A stretch of 64,000 bases of DNA from Amia ocellicauda (GCF_036373705.1 NC_089864.1:3625001-3689000), one strand, 5' to 3'. Shown: positions 20,871 to 32,028, counted from the stretch's first letter. A program made the numbers and translations. Notes: generated from the sequence alone by a model not told the origin.

Positions 20871-21319
20871 ACAGTTAGGTCCATAAATATTTGGACAGTG
20901 ACACAACTGACACAAACGGCCCAAGAACAAGCAGGAACTGAAGACAGCTGCAGTGCAGGCCTGGCAGAGCATCACCAGGGAAGAAACCCAGCATCTGCTG
21001 ATGTCTATGGGTTCCAGACTTCAGGCAGTCATTGACTGCAAAGGATTTGCAACCAAGTATTGAAACTCACAACTGAATTCATGATTATGTTAGTTTGTCC
21101 AATTACTTTTGAGACCCTAAAATTGGGGGGAACACATATAAAAATGGGTGTAATTCCTACACCGTTCATCCAGTTTGGATGTAACTACCCTCAAATTAAA
21201 TATGAAAGTCTACATTTAAAGCACATCTTGATTGTTTCCTTTCAAATCCATTGTGGTGGCTTACAGAGCCAAAAAGATGGCAATTGTGTCACTTTCCAAA
21301 TATGTATGGACCTAACTGT
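20871..21319. mobile_element. Non-autonomous Tc1-like element (MITE)
   Basis: 449 bp with inverted ends ACAGTTAGGTCCATAAATAT and ATATGTATGGACCTAACTGT. It keeps a short transposase-derived stretch (CAGCATCTGCTGATGTCTAT) also present at 17130. It sits just past the receptor stop codon, in the probable 3' UTR. Confidence 0.75.
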
Positions 21320-21499
21320 ACATTAAACATCTGTGATACTGTGCACTGCTAATTGCACCTCCTCTGCCACATTACAATGAGCAGCCAAGGTTGTGCAACA
21401 CAGAGCACGAAACAGATCACACACAAACACACCGTGGCCTGGACCGTGCCTGCCTGTGCGTTGTGCAGGGCCAGAGCAGATGCTGATACAGGAGGCTGA

Positions 21500-21562
21500 C
21501 AGTTATTATTATTATTATTATTTTTTTTTTTTTTTTTTTTTGGCAGACGCCCTTATCCAGAG
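21500..21562 (-). mobile_element. SINE/L2 3' tail fragment
   Basis: (ATT)n and poly-T followed by GGCAGACGCCCTTATCCAGAG, the reverse complement of the fish L2/SINE tail also seen at 61530. Another short piece is at 22400-22442. Confidence 0.6.
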
Positions 21563-21879
21563 GGTTTTGTTGTTTGTTTGCTAATAAGTTAATAAGTTAA
21601 TAGTTTGTGTAACATCAAGATCAATTCCTGACACACTTTGTGTCACCTGCTCCAAATTCCATGTGAGATTGAAGGATAACCTGAAGGCACTGATATCTCC
21701 TCACCCTGAGACCACAGCTGTGCAGCCCTGCGAGAAAACGATGAATAACAATTGACAACACCTCTCAATTCCTCCCCTTTCACAGGACCTGAGCACAGAG
21801 GAGCCGAGACTGTCTAGAGGAACCCACTGAACATTTACACACCCACTGTTACCAGATACTGTTTGTTTTTTCCCGGTTA

Positions 21880-22115
21880 GTTAAAGTATATCATGCTCAA
21901 ATGTGCAATTCGGGAGCTATTGTATGTAATGTACAGGTGTCACACAGACAGGATGCTTATGCAATAAGATGGTTATTTGACTCTGCTTTCATTATAGTTG
22001 TGAAATAGAGGGTTTGACAAGCCTTGTTACATGTTTACACCATGTTATAGTGTAAAACAAGCCACTGGTGAACTTACCAGGGTAAGAGTGCATAAAGGAG
22101 GGAAGTAAAGCCTTT
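21880..22115 (+). repeat. Segmental duplication, copy 1
   Basis: Contains AGCTATTGTATGTAATGTAC, a block ending GAGGGTTTGACAAGCCTT, and TTACACCATGTTATAGTGTA. All recur in order at 25568-25922. This copy lacks about 120 bp present between the last two blocks in the other copy. Confidence 0.8.
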
Positions 22116-22119
22116 GGCC

Positions 22120-24180
22120 TCAGCCCTTGTTCTCTCCTTCTTCTCAGGGGATTCACACATGATCAAAACATTGACCTCCCTGCTAATCATAAACCTGACA
22201 AGCTGTAACCTATCACAGTATACAGTGACGTCTACAATACATTAAACTATTTATAACTCAAAACATGATAGGGCACAACTTTGAAGGTGATTTGCAGGAG
22301 GGTCAATGTTTTGATTTGGTCTCTAAGACAATCAGGAATGTGCCGCCAGTGCCGAACAAACTAACCCTGTAATTATAATAGTTATATACTCCTTTAATTA
22401 TTATTTTTTTGTAAATGCCCTTACCCAGGGCAACTTACAGTTTACTAAAGAAGCATTTTAAAGCTTTACAAATGTTCAGTAATTTGTAAGTTATATATTT
22501 ATATTTTTCAATGAGTTTTGTAAAAAATATGTGTGATGTAATCACATCCTACAGAGCCGGAAAGTGGCAACACATGGCAATCTTTGTACATAGAACTCTA
22601 TTTTATATATTGAATCTGCTTGATAGATAGAAAGAAAGGTAGAAAGGTAGGGAGGTTGATGAAGAGAAGTCAGTAGGTAGATATAGACAGAATTCATTTA
22701 AAAAGGCAAACTAGCAAGATGGCAAGTTGTTTTCTTGGTGTATGTTGCTGTACATGATGACAGTTTGTGGCTGCTGATGCGTTGTATTGTCGATCGCTGT
22801 TGAGTCTTTATTATTTAAGGTAAGCTTGTGTAAAATAAAGTCAATCAGGGAAATGAAAGTGTGTATCAATTGTCCTTCGCTGATGGGGATTGTCACTGGT
22901 CTGGCTGTTTTCACACAGCTGGAGTCATTGGCAAACTGGCCACTGGCTCTCATTGGTTGGCAAATTATTGCAGAATCAGAATTGCACTTGGTCAGTTGAT
23001 AGCTGCTGTGCTGTTGATTTTTTTTTAACCAGTCTGTACTTGTGTTATTAAAGAATCGTGATCAACGTAACTTTTCTTCGTTCACACCGAGATTGCGGTG
23101 CGGTCCACTGCTGCCTTGGCCAAGTCCTGTACCAAACGTTTTTGAAACTTAATCACGAATTGTGTGAAAACTGTCCTATACTTGAAACGTCACACAAGCA
23201 AACATAGAACAATATACATGTGCTAAATGTATATTTAATCTTAGATTTAAAGTCCTTGTCCGCTCACATTGACGTATACCGATTTGTTTTTAATTATCTA
23301 AATGAAAACGAGCCGTGTGGGAAAGTAGGTGTTTTGATGTTGTGGCGACATCTAGCGGCGCCAGTGCGCTATTTCACCACAACAGCAACACGACCGACTA
23401 AGACAGGCTGTTTTGAAATATGAAAATGCGACACAAGAACAAAATATAACCGTGCACACTGGATTTACACCCAGAAGTGGCTTTGGTTATTTGGATCTTT
23501 ATTGATGAACAGAGACTGTTAAGGTAAGAAGACTGTTCTTCTTGTTTCTTGTCTGTGTTTTATATATAACGTTCATTTGTGGTTTTACAATATGCGAATT
23601 TAAAACGAGCTACAATGCATATGTGATGTTTTAGTGTGGTCGGACCCGAGTCGTCTTCACTGCTACACATTCATTCAACACAAACCGTTTTAACAAACTG
23701 CATGGTTAGATCGATAGACTTTTCATTGTAGATGACGTACGATATCGTAGTTAACACGCATCGTAAGACCTAAAACATGCAGCACTGCAGTAATGCTTAG
23801 GACGGGGGTATAAACAGGTAAACTAGACAAATGCATTCATGTCAATGCCTTTATTAATTTGCATGAAGTAAGTTTGACCACAAGCTATTCAATTAATTTA
23901 AATAAATGAACAATATAATATGCTACCACTGGAACAAATCCTGTATAACAATAGATTTGAAGGCCCAGTATTTGATCAAGTACAGTATTTCTCAAAGCTG
24001 GATATTGGCTGAATCATTTTATTGCACTTATTTTACATAATTGGTGTAAATGAACCTTTCATAACCGCAAGGTTTAGCTTTTAAAAAATGTTTATTTGAA
24101 ATTTCACAGCTTGCAAATGGTTAAATCTAGAAAATGTTTAGTTCAAATCATGGTTTGACTCTAATATTGAGACCTTCATT
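22120..24180. other. No gene recognised
   Basis: Mostly AT-rich unique-looking sequence. It includes a short SINE tail at 22400 and a CTAGCGGCGCC-type motif near 23350. I see no exon with credible splice sites. Confidence 0.4.
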
Positions 24181-24247
24181 AGAGAAACTTTGAGTCCTGA
24201 GTTCTGTTATTGCAGAGCCCTGATGTAGTCTTCAGCCTGGCCTTCAT

Positions 24248-24354
24248 CTACCTTGCAATCACCGCAGCCATTATTCCAGCCACGCCGCAGGCTGTGAGGG
24301 AGCTGTGGACTCTGTGGACAGAGGAGCCCGCACTGCACCTGCTGTTCCTGCAGT
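24248..24354 (-). CDS. Terminal TM exon of a short-tailed receptor copy (relic?)
   Basis: On the - strand, acceptor CTTTCCAG at 24355, phase 1. It encodes CRNSRCSAGSSVHRVHSSL, then the membrane core TACGVAGIMAAVIA, then R and a TAG stop. It aligns with the TM exons at 32029-32309 and 36053-36219 (shared V/I-H-x-V/I-x-SS/TSL-A-x-G-L/V-A pattern). The tail is only one residue, with no signalling motif. It follows the relic signal and Ig exons at 26.06 and 25.4 kb, so the gene is probably dead. It could instead serve as the last exon of the gene starting at 28964. Confidence 0.5.
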
Positions 24355-25281
24355 CTGGAAAGACAACCATTCAGACCTGGATTAGATGCACACACTAACA
24401 GCCAGTTCTACATCTGTCACACCCCCACATTGTGCGACGTCAGGCTCCGCATTAACACCTCGCTGTTGGGTTTTATTCTTATGTTGAATTGGCAAATATT
24501 TATGTCAGATTTATTAGAATAACTTTAAATTCCCTTTAACGCACAGGTGATAGAATTGGAACAAAATACAAAGCATACAACAGAGCAGGCTCAAACACCC
24601 AGTATTTTATATGGAACCTGGCTTTTTGCACTGCATAGGGCCTGGAGCAGATGCTCATTAATTCTACCAATCAGCCAATCACTATTTTTATGTGGTGTAG
24701 CGGCTTTCACAACAAGTTGTCACAGAGCTCTTTCACAGACTAAAGATGCACAAGGCCCGTCACCGTAGCGTCTCTGTGACCGTCTGTGCCAATCTACCCA
24801 TCATGCATCAGGTGTTCCCAGGGTTTTTCAATAAGAGACTGGGATGGGCTGAGACAGGCTATAACTTAAACCCAATAAAGAATTACAATACATTTCTGAG
24901 CAGTGTGTTTGTGAGGACTCCAAATCATATAATCTTATGTTAGGGTGTCTGCTAATAAATAAATAATAATACATCATTGTACAAATGCAATACAGATAGG
25001 CCTCAGTAGTAGTTTAACTACAAAACCCTACTCATGTTTAATAATCACCTGGGGATCCTGACAAGTAAGCCGAGGTATTTGCATCTACATTGATGGGCTT
25101 ATATTAATCTCTTTAAGTCTGCTTTACTGTGCCAAGCAGGCTGGGATTTCCCCAGTTTTGTGGTTTCAGTAGCTGCATTTCAGAAATTTGCCACCAACTG
25201 GGGCTGTGTTCAACCTGCAGGTCAGCTTTGAGGAATTCTTCCATATTGATCATATCACAACCACAAAGCTATGCCAAGTCC

Positions 25282-25436
25282 GTTGCATAGGACTCATCCT
25301 TTATCGCCTGTAAATGGGCAGCATGTTCAGTGTTACACAGGTACTGCCCAGAGTCTGCGGGCTGGACAGCTCTGATCACCAGGGTGAGGTCAGTAGGAAG
25401 GAGGCTGAACTTGTGCTGATGACCAGGTATGGTTGT
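25282..25436 (-). pseudogene. Truncated V-type Ig exon
   Basis: The - strand reads HKFSLLPTDLTLVIRAVQPADSGQYLCNTEHAAHLQAIK, split here as HKFSLLPTDL and DSGQYLCNTEHAAHL. It is very close to the second Ig domain of the gene at 33508-33804 (the F-strand D.G.Y.C motif is kept). The upstream half with the first Cys and Trp is replaced by GC-rich transposon-end sequence (25450-25510), and the donor reads GATGAG instead of GTGAGT. It is non-functional. Confidence 0.7.
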
Positions 25437-25567
25437 ATGTACAGCTCCTCGCCAGTGGCGCAGCTTACGGCAGCTGCCTGGGGCCCCAAGACTGACGGGG
25501 GCCCCCAAGGGGCAACTAATTTAAATCAACACCATTGACCGCAATGCCAACGACCCCCCCTCCCCAC

Positions 25568-25922
25568 TCTCATGCAATTTAGGAGCTATTGTATGTAAAG
25601 TACAGTCGTCACACAGACAGGATGCGTATGCAATAAGATGGTTATTTGACTCTGCTTTCATTATAGTTGTGAAATAGAGGGTTTGACAAGCCTTCGTTGT
25701 GCTTTATTACACTGGACCGCGGGAATACCATGATATACCACAATCAACACTTCTGTGGTGTGTGGACTGTGGTAGACCATGTTTTAGTCACAGTAGAGTG
25801 TAGTAAAGCATAGAGAAGGCCTGTGAAAGCCATAGGAAAACAGTTACACCATGTTATAGTGTAAAACAAGCCAATGGTGAACTTACCAGGGTAAGAGTGC
25901 ATAAAGGAAGGAAGTAAAACCT
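25568..25922 (+). repeat. Segmental duplication, copy 2
   Basis: Matches 21880-22115 over most of its length, with an extra ~120-bp segment (about 25694-25845). It lies directly upstream, on the - strand sense, of the truncated Ig exon. Confidence 0.8.
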
Positions 25923-26044
25923 CCACTCTCACTGGAGAAAACTGTCACCCCCAATCCCCCCCACCCTGCTCTCACCGGAGAAAACTCCGATCAAGTGTTA
26001 TGCCCAGGGCTAAAACATAAACCCTTCAGAGGAGAATCACTGGA

Positions 26045-26080
26045 GCTCTGCCGAGACCCTCCGTGTCTCTGATGCATCTC
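26045..26080 (-). pseudogene. Relic signal-peptide exon, start codon ACG
   Basis: The - strand reads GACACGGAGGGTCTCGGCAG. It aligns with the signal exon of the intact gene at 35548 (GACATGGAGGGTCTCAGTCA), with ATG changed to ACG. The flank at 26125-26150 (CAGTTCAATTGTCGGAT) matches 29035-29050 upstream of the 28964 gene. So this is the 5' end of another, dead gene copy. Confidence 0.65.
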
Positions 26081-26269
26081 CTCTGAACTGGGCTGGGTGG
26101 GGGGTGTGGGGGCCACTTCCTCTTCACATCACAGCCCAGTTCAATTGTCGGATTTGCATACTTCCTGCTTCCTATACGCTGTATGTGCTTCCCAAATGCT
26201 AAGTGGCCTATGATTTCACTGAACAGCCAATCTGTGGCTCTGTTTCACTTGGGAAATTCTAGCCATAGC

Positions 26270-26560
26270 TGGAACTCAAATCAAAGAAAGATCTCATTGA
26301 AAAGCATTACAGTATTGCTCAATGCACACACTGACCCCCAGGCCTGGAAGATTGAAGTGTCCCCCAACCCCCCCAATAAACCCCATAGACTTTCCAGAAA
26401 CAGGCACACACGCACAGGCATGCACTCACACTCACATTTACACACACACTCACATTCACACATACACACACACATTCACATTTACACGCATGTACACACA
26501 TTCACACATACACATACATGCATTCACATTTACATACACACAGTAAACAGCCCATGTTTG
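26270..26560 (+). repeat. CA-rich microsatellite region
   Basis: Imperfect (CA)n with CATTCACATTTACA variants at about 26400-26550. Frames in it have no coding meaning. Confidence 0.8.
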
Positions 26561-26772
26561 GACTGACCTATAAAGGGTTTTGTTAATTCTAAGTTCAAAT
26601 TCTTCACAGTTTTAGTAGTGTTTTCAGGGTCGTTATCTTTGTTGAACAAAGCCCCCGCCCCCTGGCACTGTCTCTATCTCTGTCTTTCTATGTCTCCCAT
26701 TTATTCTCTCTGCCCCTCCATCTCTCTTCAAGAAAGCAATGTTAGTATGTTAATCAATGCTCCCCGGTACCT

Positions 26773-26821
26773 GAAGAAGTCTCCTGAGTGCTGGTGTGTT
26801 GGGTACTTTCTGTAATATCTA
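26773..26821 (-). CDS. Stalk exon of - strand receptor (ITESTQHTSTQE)
   Basis: Phase 1-1 on the - strand. Acceptor TTGATAG, donor GTACCG. It encodes ITESTQHTSTQETSS, a Thr/Ser-rich stalk segment like its neighbours at 27012, 27199 and 27409. It is the most 3' stalk exon belonging to the gene whose signal exon is at 28964. Confidence 0.45.
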
Positions 26822-27009
26822 TCAACAGAAACAAAAATAGTTGTGTTAAAAAGGGAAGGCACTCTCTCTCTCTTTCACTCTCGCTCACACACACACACAC
26901 TAGTGTAGCCTTGTATGCACAGAGAGAGGGAGGGGAGGGAGAAGGTGGCTACTGTAGAAACTACTTCCTCTTAACAAGACAGTGTGCATATAAAGATTGC
27001 TGTTCTCAG

Positions 27010-27072
27010 TACCTGCAGTTGTCATCTCGGTTGCCGCCTCGGCTGTGCTACTCTGCGTAGTGACTTCTTGTT
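27010..27072 (-). CDS. Stalk exon of - strand receptor (KQEVTTQSST)
   Basis: - strand acceptor TTTGCAG, donor GTACTG, about 63 bp, phase 1-1. It encodes KQEVTTQSSTAEAATEMTTA. Clear homolog of the stalk exon of the complete gene (32708-32770: KQKRTNESHTVKTLTEMTPA) and of 27406-27468. Confidence 0.55.
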
Positions 27073-27197
27073 TCCCTGCAAATCAGAAATGCAAGCGGAC
27101 AGCTCATGAAACATTCCCGTCACACATCTGAGATCAATGGAGAGCAGCTCATTGGAAACTCGTCCTCTCCCACTGTCTGTCCTTGGTTCATTACCTG

Positions 27198-27245
27198 TAA
27201 AAGTCTCCTCAATAGTGGTGTGTTCAGCACTGTCTCTGCCTCCTA
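27198..27245 (-). CDS. Stalk exon of - strand receptor (RDSAEHTTIEET)
   Basis: - strand acceptor GGTCTATAG, donor GTAATG, phase 1-1. It encodes GRDSAEHTTIEETFT. Same type as 26773-26821. Confidence 0.5.
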
Positions 27246-27405
27246 TAGACCGAAACAGAAACAGCTGGGTTTAAGAGAATCCGCTCTCACAGTAGCCTAT
27301 CCTTGTCTACAGAGAAAAAGTAGGAGGAACTGAGGTGACTCCAGAGAGGGCAGTCGCTATGCCAGGAAGCAGTGTTCTTTTAGACAGTTGCTGTTCTTAG
27401 TACCT

Positions 27406-27468
27406 GCAGGTGTCGTCTCCATTGCAGGCTTGACTGTGCTTCTCTCTTTAGTGTCTTTCTGTTTCCCT
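27406..27468 (-). CDS. Stalk exon of - strand receptor (KQKDTKERST)
   Basis: - strand acceptor TTTTTCAG, donor GTACTA, about 63 bp, phase 1-1. It encodes KQKDTKERSTVKPAMETTPA. The stalk is thus built of two alternating exon types, KQ- and RD-/ITE-, duplicated here at least twice. Confidence 0.55.
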
Positions 27469-27633
27469 GAAAAACAGAGACGCAGGCATACAGGTTATGA
27501 CTGAAGGTCCTGTCACACACAATGGAGGACATTTTTAATCGGTGTAGAGCAGCGCAAAGGTCAGCAGAAGCCAGGAGAGATCCAATTTGTAGCTTGCCGT
27601 TTGGCCTCTGTCTCTAATTGGTTCTCATTAAGT

Positions 27634-27683
27634 GCAGCAGTCTCCTTGGTGCTGGTTTGCTCAGTAACATCTCTCCTTCCTGA
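27634..27683 (-). pseudogene. Stalk exon with lost donor (RRDVTEQTST)
   Basis: - strand acceptor TGCGCTCAG. It reads RRDVTEQTSTKETAA. The expected donor CAGGT is CACTT, so it cannot splice normally. Third copy of the RD-type stalk exon. Confidence 0.5.
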
Positions 27684-27928
27684 GCGCAGAAACGCCAACA
27701 GTAGTGTTAAAGAGCGCACACGCTACAGAGTAGACTGGCAACCTGGTCGAAGGAGCAGATGTATGCTCATGTTGTGTGTGCAGGGGATAAGGTCTTTATA
27801 AAACGGAAAGTAGAATGAAATCTGTAGCGCTTATTTCGGAAGCTTTAAATACATCTTCACCAAGCAATTACATCATCACCTCAATGAAGCACAAGTAGAA
27901 GAGGAAGGGCAATTCAATCAGGACTCAC

Positions 27929-28222
27929 CCTTTATCTCTAAATTGGCAGCATGTTCACCGTTACACAGGTAGAGGCCGGAGTCTGCCGACCGCACAGGTG
28001 ATATCATCAATTTGTTGTCATCAGGCAGCAGCCTGACCCTCTTGTCTTGAACAGCGACCTCCTTACGGACAGCTCCCTTCTCATCTCGGGTCAGTAGAAG
28101 CTCCGGTTTTGAGCCAGTCTTGCTGAATGACCACCGGACTGGCTCGCCGTGTGATGGGGGCTTCGAGATCTTGCATTCCAGCACTGCCGCTCCTCCCTCT
28201 GTCACGGTGTATTTCACGGCAG
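27929..28222 (-). CDS. V-type Ig domain exon of second receptor gene
   Basis: 294-bp phase 1-1 exon on the - strand with acceptor CCCCTCCACAG and donor GTGAGT. It encodes one Ig V-like domain. B-strand Cys is in AAVLECKI, the core Trp in PVRWSFSK, and the F-strand motif in SADSGLYLCNGEHAANL. It aligns along its length with the second domain of the complete gene (33508-33804), including the unusual HAAxLE/Q end, so it is paralogous. No J-like segment or recombination signal is present, so it is a germline receptor domain and not an antigen-receptor V segment. The signal exon at 28892-28964 is in phase with it. Confidence 0.75.
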
Positions 28223-28279
28223 CTGTGGAGGGGAAAGTGATTAAACTCAAAGTAACCGGATCAACCACACTGTGGATTC

Positions 28280-28880
28280 CACAAGCTCGCCAAATGAACT
28301 ATACGTGGGGCTGCCGACATTCGATGGTTCGATGGTACCAGTCTCTAAAGCAGGAGCAGGCCTTGTTAATCTGTCTGCCTCTCGAGGAATTCCTGGAGAT
28401 CCGGCAATGAAAGGCACAGTTAATAATTGTGTGCCACTGCATAATTATCCCAATGAATCATTTGTAGATTTAAGAGAAACGGACTTTCACCGCAAACCTG
28501 TTAGTGTTCAGTCGATCTCACACTGCAGTCTCTCTTCTGCTTGGATTGGGGTCCGATTTGGTTTGGACCGCTTACCTCTCTTTTTTCCTCTTAATCTGCA
28601 GCATGTCATCAAATACAGCTGAACTCTTCAGCGTCCCTAAACTTTACAACCTTGCCAATCTGTTCTGTCCTTTAACCTACATCTCTACTCTCCACTATGA
28701 TGCCCCCCTTCCACCCTCTTACAGACGGACCTGCTGCACACATTGTGTAGAGGAAGCACCCCTCCCACAGTTGAACTGTCCTAAAAATAGCCCTCTAACC
28801 ATATCCTCACTTCCTGTGACCCGGACATCTCTAAACTGCCCGCCGCCTTAATACCCCCTCCCCCCACTGCTTGCATTCGC
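28280..28880. other. Intron between signal and Ig exons
   Basis: No coding or repeat feature recognised apart from pyrimidine-rich stretches. Confidence 0.4.
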
Positions 28881-28891
28881 TTTCCCCTTAC

Positions 28892-28964
28892 CTGACTGCC
28901 AGCGTGTGCCCAGGCTGAGGAGAGAGAGCAGGAGAAACCCAGGAGCTTTGCGGAGACCGTCCAT
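28892..28964 (-). CDS. Signal-peptide exon of second receptor gene
   Basis: 73-bp first coding exon: ATG at 28964 reading down, donor GTAAGG, phase 1. It encodes MDGLRKAPGFLLLSLLSLGT, then RWQS, a short n-region and a Leu-rich hydrophobic core ending near the splice point. Same length and phase as the signal exon at 35476-35548. Confidence 0.75.
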
Positions 28965-29752
28965 GCCCCTGACGTGTCTTGTCTGCAGTGCAGGAGTATG
29001 ATGCCGTCTCTCTCTCTCTCGGACAAGCAGCCACAGTTCAATTGTCGGATCTGGACGCATCCTGTATGCAGTTCCAAGTTTTTAAGTCACTTCTACGATG
29101 TACACGCGCACATACAGCTCTGCTATATTGAAATGGGTTTGTCCAGTTCCACCCCCCCTCTGCCACTATAGCAGGAATCAGCGCAGTGTGACCACTTGTG
29201 TCAGGCTCTGTGTGATGCAGAGGGCCAAGCATTGAGGGATGAAGGAACAGTCCTTTACAGAATCCCATTTTATACATTGGAGATTGGTAACGTTCTAGAC
29301 CTGGCCATCTTTTTATTATTCTTTGTTACCATACATTATTTGTGTTAGTGAACTGTAACTCAATGCAGGGATTGGAGTTTGACGAATTGTACCTCAACAT
29401 GATCATGCTGCAATGTCTGTCAGCTCCTGTGCTGTTGCTGCAGCAGTACACATACTTTATGCCTCACATTCCCAAAGCTTAATATTAATTATTATACAAT
29501 TTATAGATTGTAACACTTGACAAAATATTTGTAATATATATTTTTAATTATTATTTTAATTATTATGTTATTCCCTAAAATAAACACAAACCCAGTATAG
29601 CACTGGCCTAACATTTTAAAGTTACCTGGAATTATCATGATACAGTTAGGGTATTTACTTAAAAATTAAATTACCATAGTCTAATTGAGAGGCGCTCCTC
29701 TGGGGTTGTCAAACACATTCTGTTGCTGATTGATAGAAGGATGCCGTCCGGC

Positions 29753-31332
29753 CAGAGCCCTATATGCTCACTACGCAAGTTGCGTAGGGCCCTGCAAATA
29801 AGGCAAGGGCCCCGCCCAGGACCGGCCCAACGTACAGGTGAACTAGGCAGTCGCTTAGGGCCCCATAATATCAAAGGGACCCTAAAATATGACATTATTC
29901 ATAATTTAACCTCCCTTGTCGAGTGATGCTTGTGTGTGACCTCAATCCCTGCAACAAGCTAGCTATTACTGAACTCATTTTCAATTGGAATCAGCTGTTA
30001 GCTTTGAAATCAACACAACATACCATGTAAGCAGATCACTAGCCAACCTCATGCTAAGCAGCAATGACAGAATGAATGCGCTGCTGACTGACTGGTTCTC
30101 AGTGCTGCTGCAGTGTGATAACTGATGCATTACATTTTTGCTCCACCACAAAGAAGTCAGAAACACACCCATTTCCACAGCAAGCAGTTTATGTACAAAC
30201 GCTGCTGTTTGAAATAATGTATCCTGAAATGGTCACATTTTAAAATTGCGACATAACTGGTCCGTTTATTGTGGGTTTCAAGTTACAGTGCAGATGGGAA
30301 TTTCATAGTTAATTGCAATGCGTATCACTTTTGTTTCCTATTATCATTATGCTCTCTGTATTACTGTGGGTCTGTTGTGCACTGTTCATGTACATCGTGT
30401 TGTAAGCCTAATGTTATCAAACTTGTCTATTCACGACTATAGCTCTGTCAGTGACGTGAAAAAACACTCTGTAAGATCATTAAAACAAAGTATTAAACAA
30501 CAAGTCGTAATGCATAAGACACTCCTTTGCCCTTTGCATCGCTCCGGGTAAACAGCAGATCCTCTCTAGTGTAATAAACTGAGAGCATGTAAACCCGAGA
30601 GGGAGAGAGAGGGGCATTAATCTGTGACTGAGCAGTGTCTCTAGTGAGGTCAAACACGCGTGTCAGGGATATGTGTGCTAAATGTCATGTAAATATGATG
30701 GATATAAGTGTATACTGCTGAGGAGTTTATGAAGAGAATGTCAGCACAACTTTAACAGCCGTTTTGTATATTCCACGTAGTGGGAATATAAAATGTCATA
30801 CCTTTGTGAGCAATGGACTATTATATATAAAGCAGTAATCCCGCTCAATCAGATTTAGTAATAATCTTTTTTTTTTTAATGTTGGTGATGTGATCACTTT
30901 GATAGTTAGCTAATGATTAGTAGTTCACTACTACAGTAGTTTGGCAGTTGTCAACTAATGATTTTTGATAGTATTGTATTTTTTATAAATACATTTTGTG
31001 TTTTAATGTGTAATATAGTGTTTTCAGTACTGAGTATTTATGGCGTGGGTGTTTTTTTTACCTAAACTCTTTATTAGTTATTGCTGTTATTTCAATGTGC
31101 ACAGTGCATTATTCAAATGTGTTTGTATTACTAAATATATTTCAGTGTATGTCAAAGTGCAATACATGTTCTGTGATGTGCACTATTCAAATGTTTGTCT
31201 CTCTCTTAGTTTTACCTAAACATTTTCTCTCTACGCCATTAAGATTGGCACCACTAAAATGTTTTGCGGCGAGGTGGGGTCCCCCACAATCAGATCTCGC
31301 CTTTGGCCCCCAATAAGCTACGGCCGGCTCTG
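29753..31332. mobile_element. Non-autonomous hAT-type element (~1.6 kb)
   Basis: It starts CAGAGCCCTATATGC and ends GGCCGGCTCTG, giving CAGAGCC inverted ends. It is flanked by GTCCGGC on the left and GGTCCGGC on the right, a near-perfect 8-bp duplication. The sub-terminal GGGCCC-rich stretches (29805-29880 and 31265-31330) are typical of this element type. No transposase frame is visible. A second nested end may lie at about 29817. Confidence 0.55.
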
Positions 31333-31676
31333 GGTCCGGCCATTTTTTTTTATGTAACCTTTGGAATCAGCTTTAACAATGGGACTGAGGTAGGTAGCAA
31401 AATTGCGTATCCCCTTCTGTAAAGATGTCTCCTGTGTTTACGCTTAATATGCCCTTCCAGTCAATTTCGTGTGCCAGAATACTGAGTGGTGATATTACAA
31501 AGGTTAAGGGCAGAGGGCTTAAATTGGTCCTGAAAAAGAGCCAGTATATTCAATATATTCAGTCTATTTTCCTTATTTCATTGATGGGACAGTTTTAATC
31601 TCACTGTCTTGTCTTAATGAGATGCTTCCTTATTTAAATTCTTAGAGCCCAAGAAGAGGTTATAGCTGATGGTATT

Positions 31677-31682
31677 TTTATT
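31677..31682 (-). terminator. Possible poly(A) signal AATAAA
   Basis: About 350 bp past the stop codon of the complete - strand receptor gene (32029), with a SINE in between. Only the hexamer supports it. Confidence 0.3.
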
Positions 31683-31714
31683 ATATTTCATATATATTAC
31701 AATATTACATTATT

Positions 31715-31880
31715 TTTACATACAATTATGCATTTAACAGCTGTATTTTTACTGGAGCAGTCAATATACAGTCCCTTGCTCAAAGGTACAACAGCAGTGT
31801 CCCCCATCTGGGCTTGAACCCACAACCCTTCTGCTTTAGAAGCCAGAGACCTGACCACTACTCCACACCTATATGGCCAG
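31715..31880 (-). mobile_element. tRNA-derived SINE
   Basis: The reverse complement carries a B-box-like GGGTTCAAGCC, followed by GTTGTACCTTTGAGCAAGG and TGCTCCAGTAAAAATACAGC. The copy at 35661-35833 is the same family on the other strand. Confidence 0.7.
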
Positions 31881-32028
31881 GAAAGGAGCCTCTTTGGTGC
31901 CAGAGATTTAGCGTGAGCTCAGGGACTCAATCAGGCCAAAATAAGCCATTGTGAGATGTCAGTGAGGGATGTGAATGCCCTTGTGAGACTAAGAGGAGTG
32001 TGCACTCCAGAGTAACAGCAAGGACTGG

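Noticed and set aside
24210..24398. + strand frame with a hydrophobic stretch (FSLAFIYLAITAAIIPATP)
   Set aside because: Antisense of the - strand TM exon, which has homologs at 32 and 36 kb and proper acceptor phase.
27929..28222. Antigen-receptor V gene segment
   Set aside because: No recombination signal follows the domain; a GTGAGT splice donor in phase 1 follows directly, as in a germline receptor exon.
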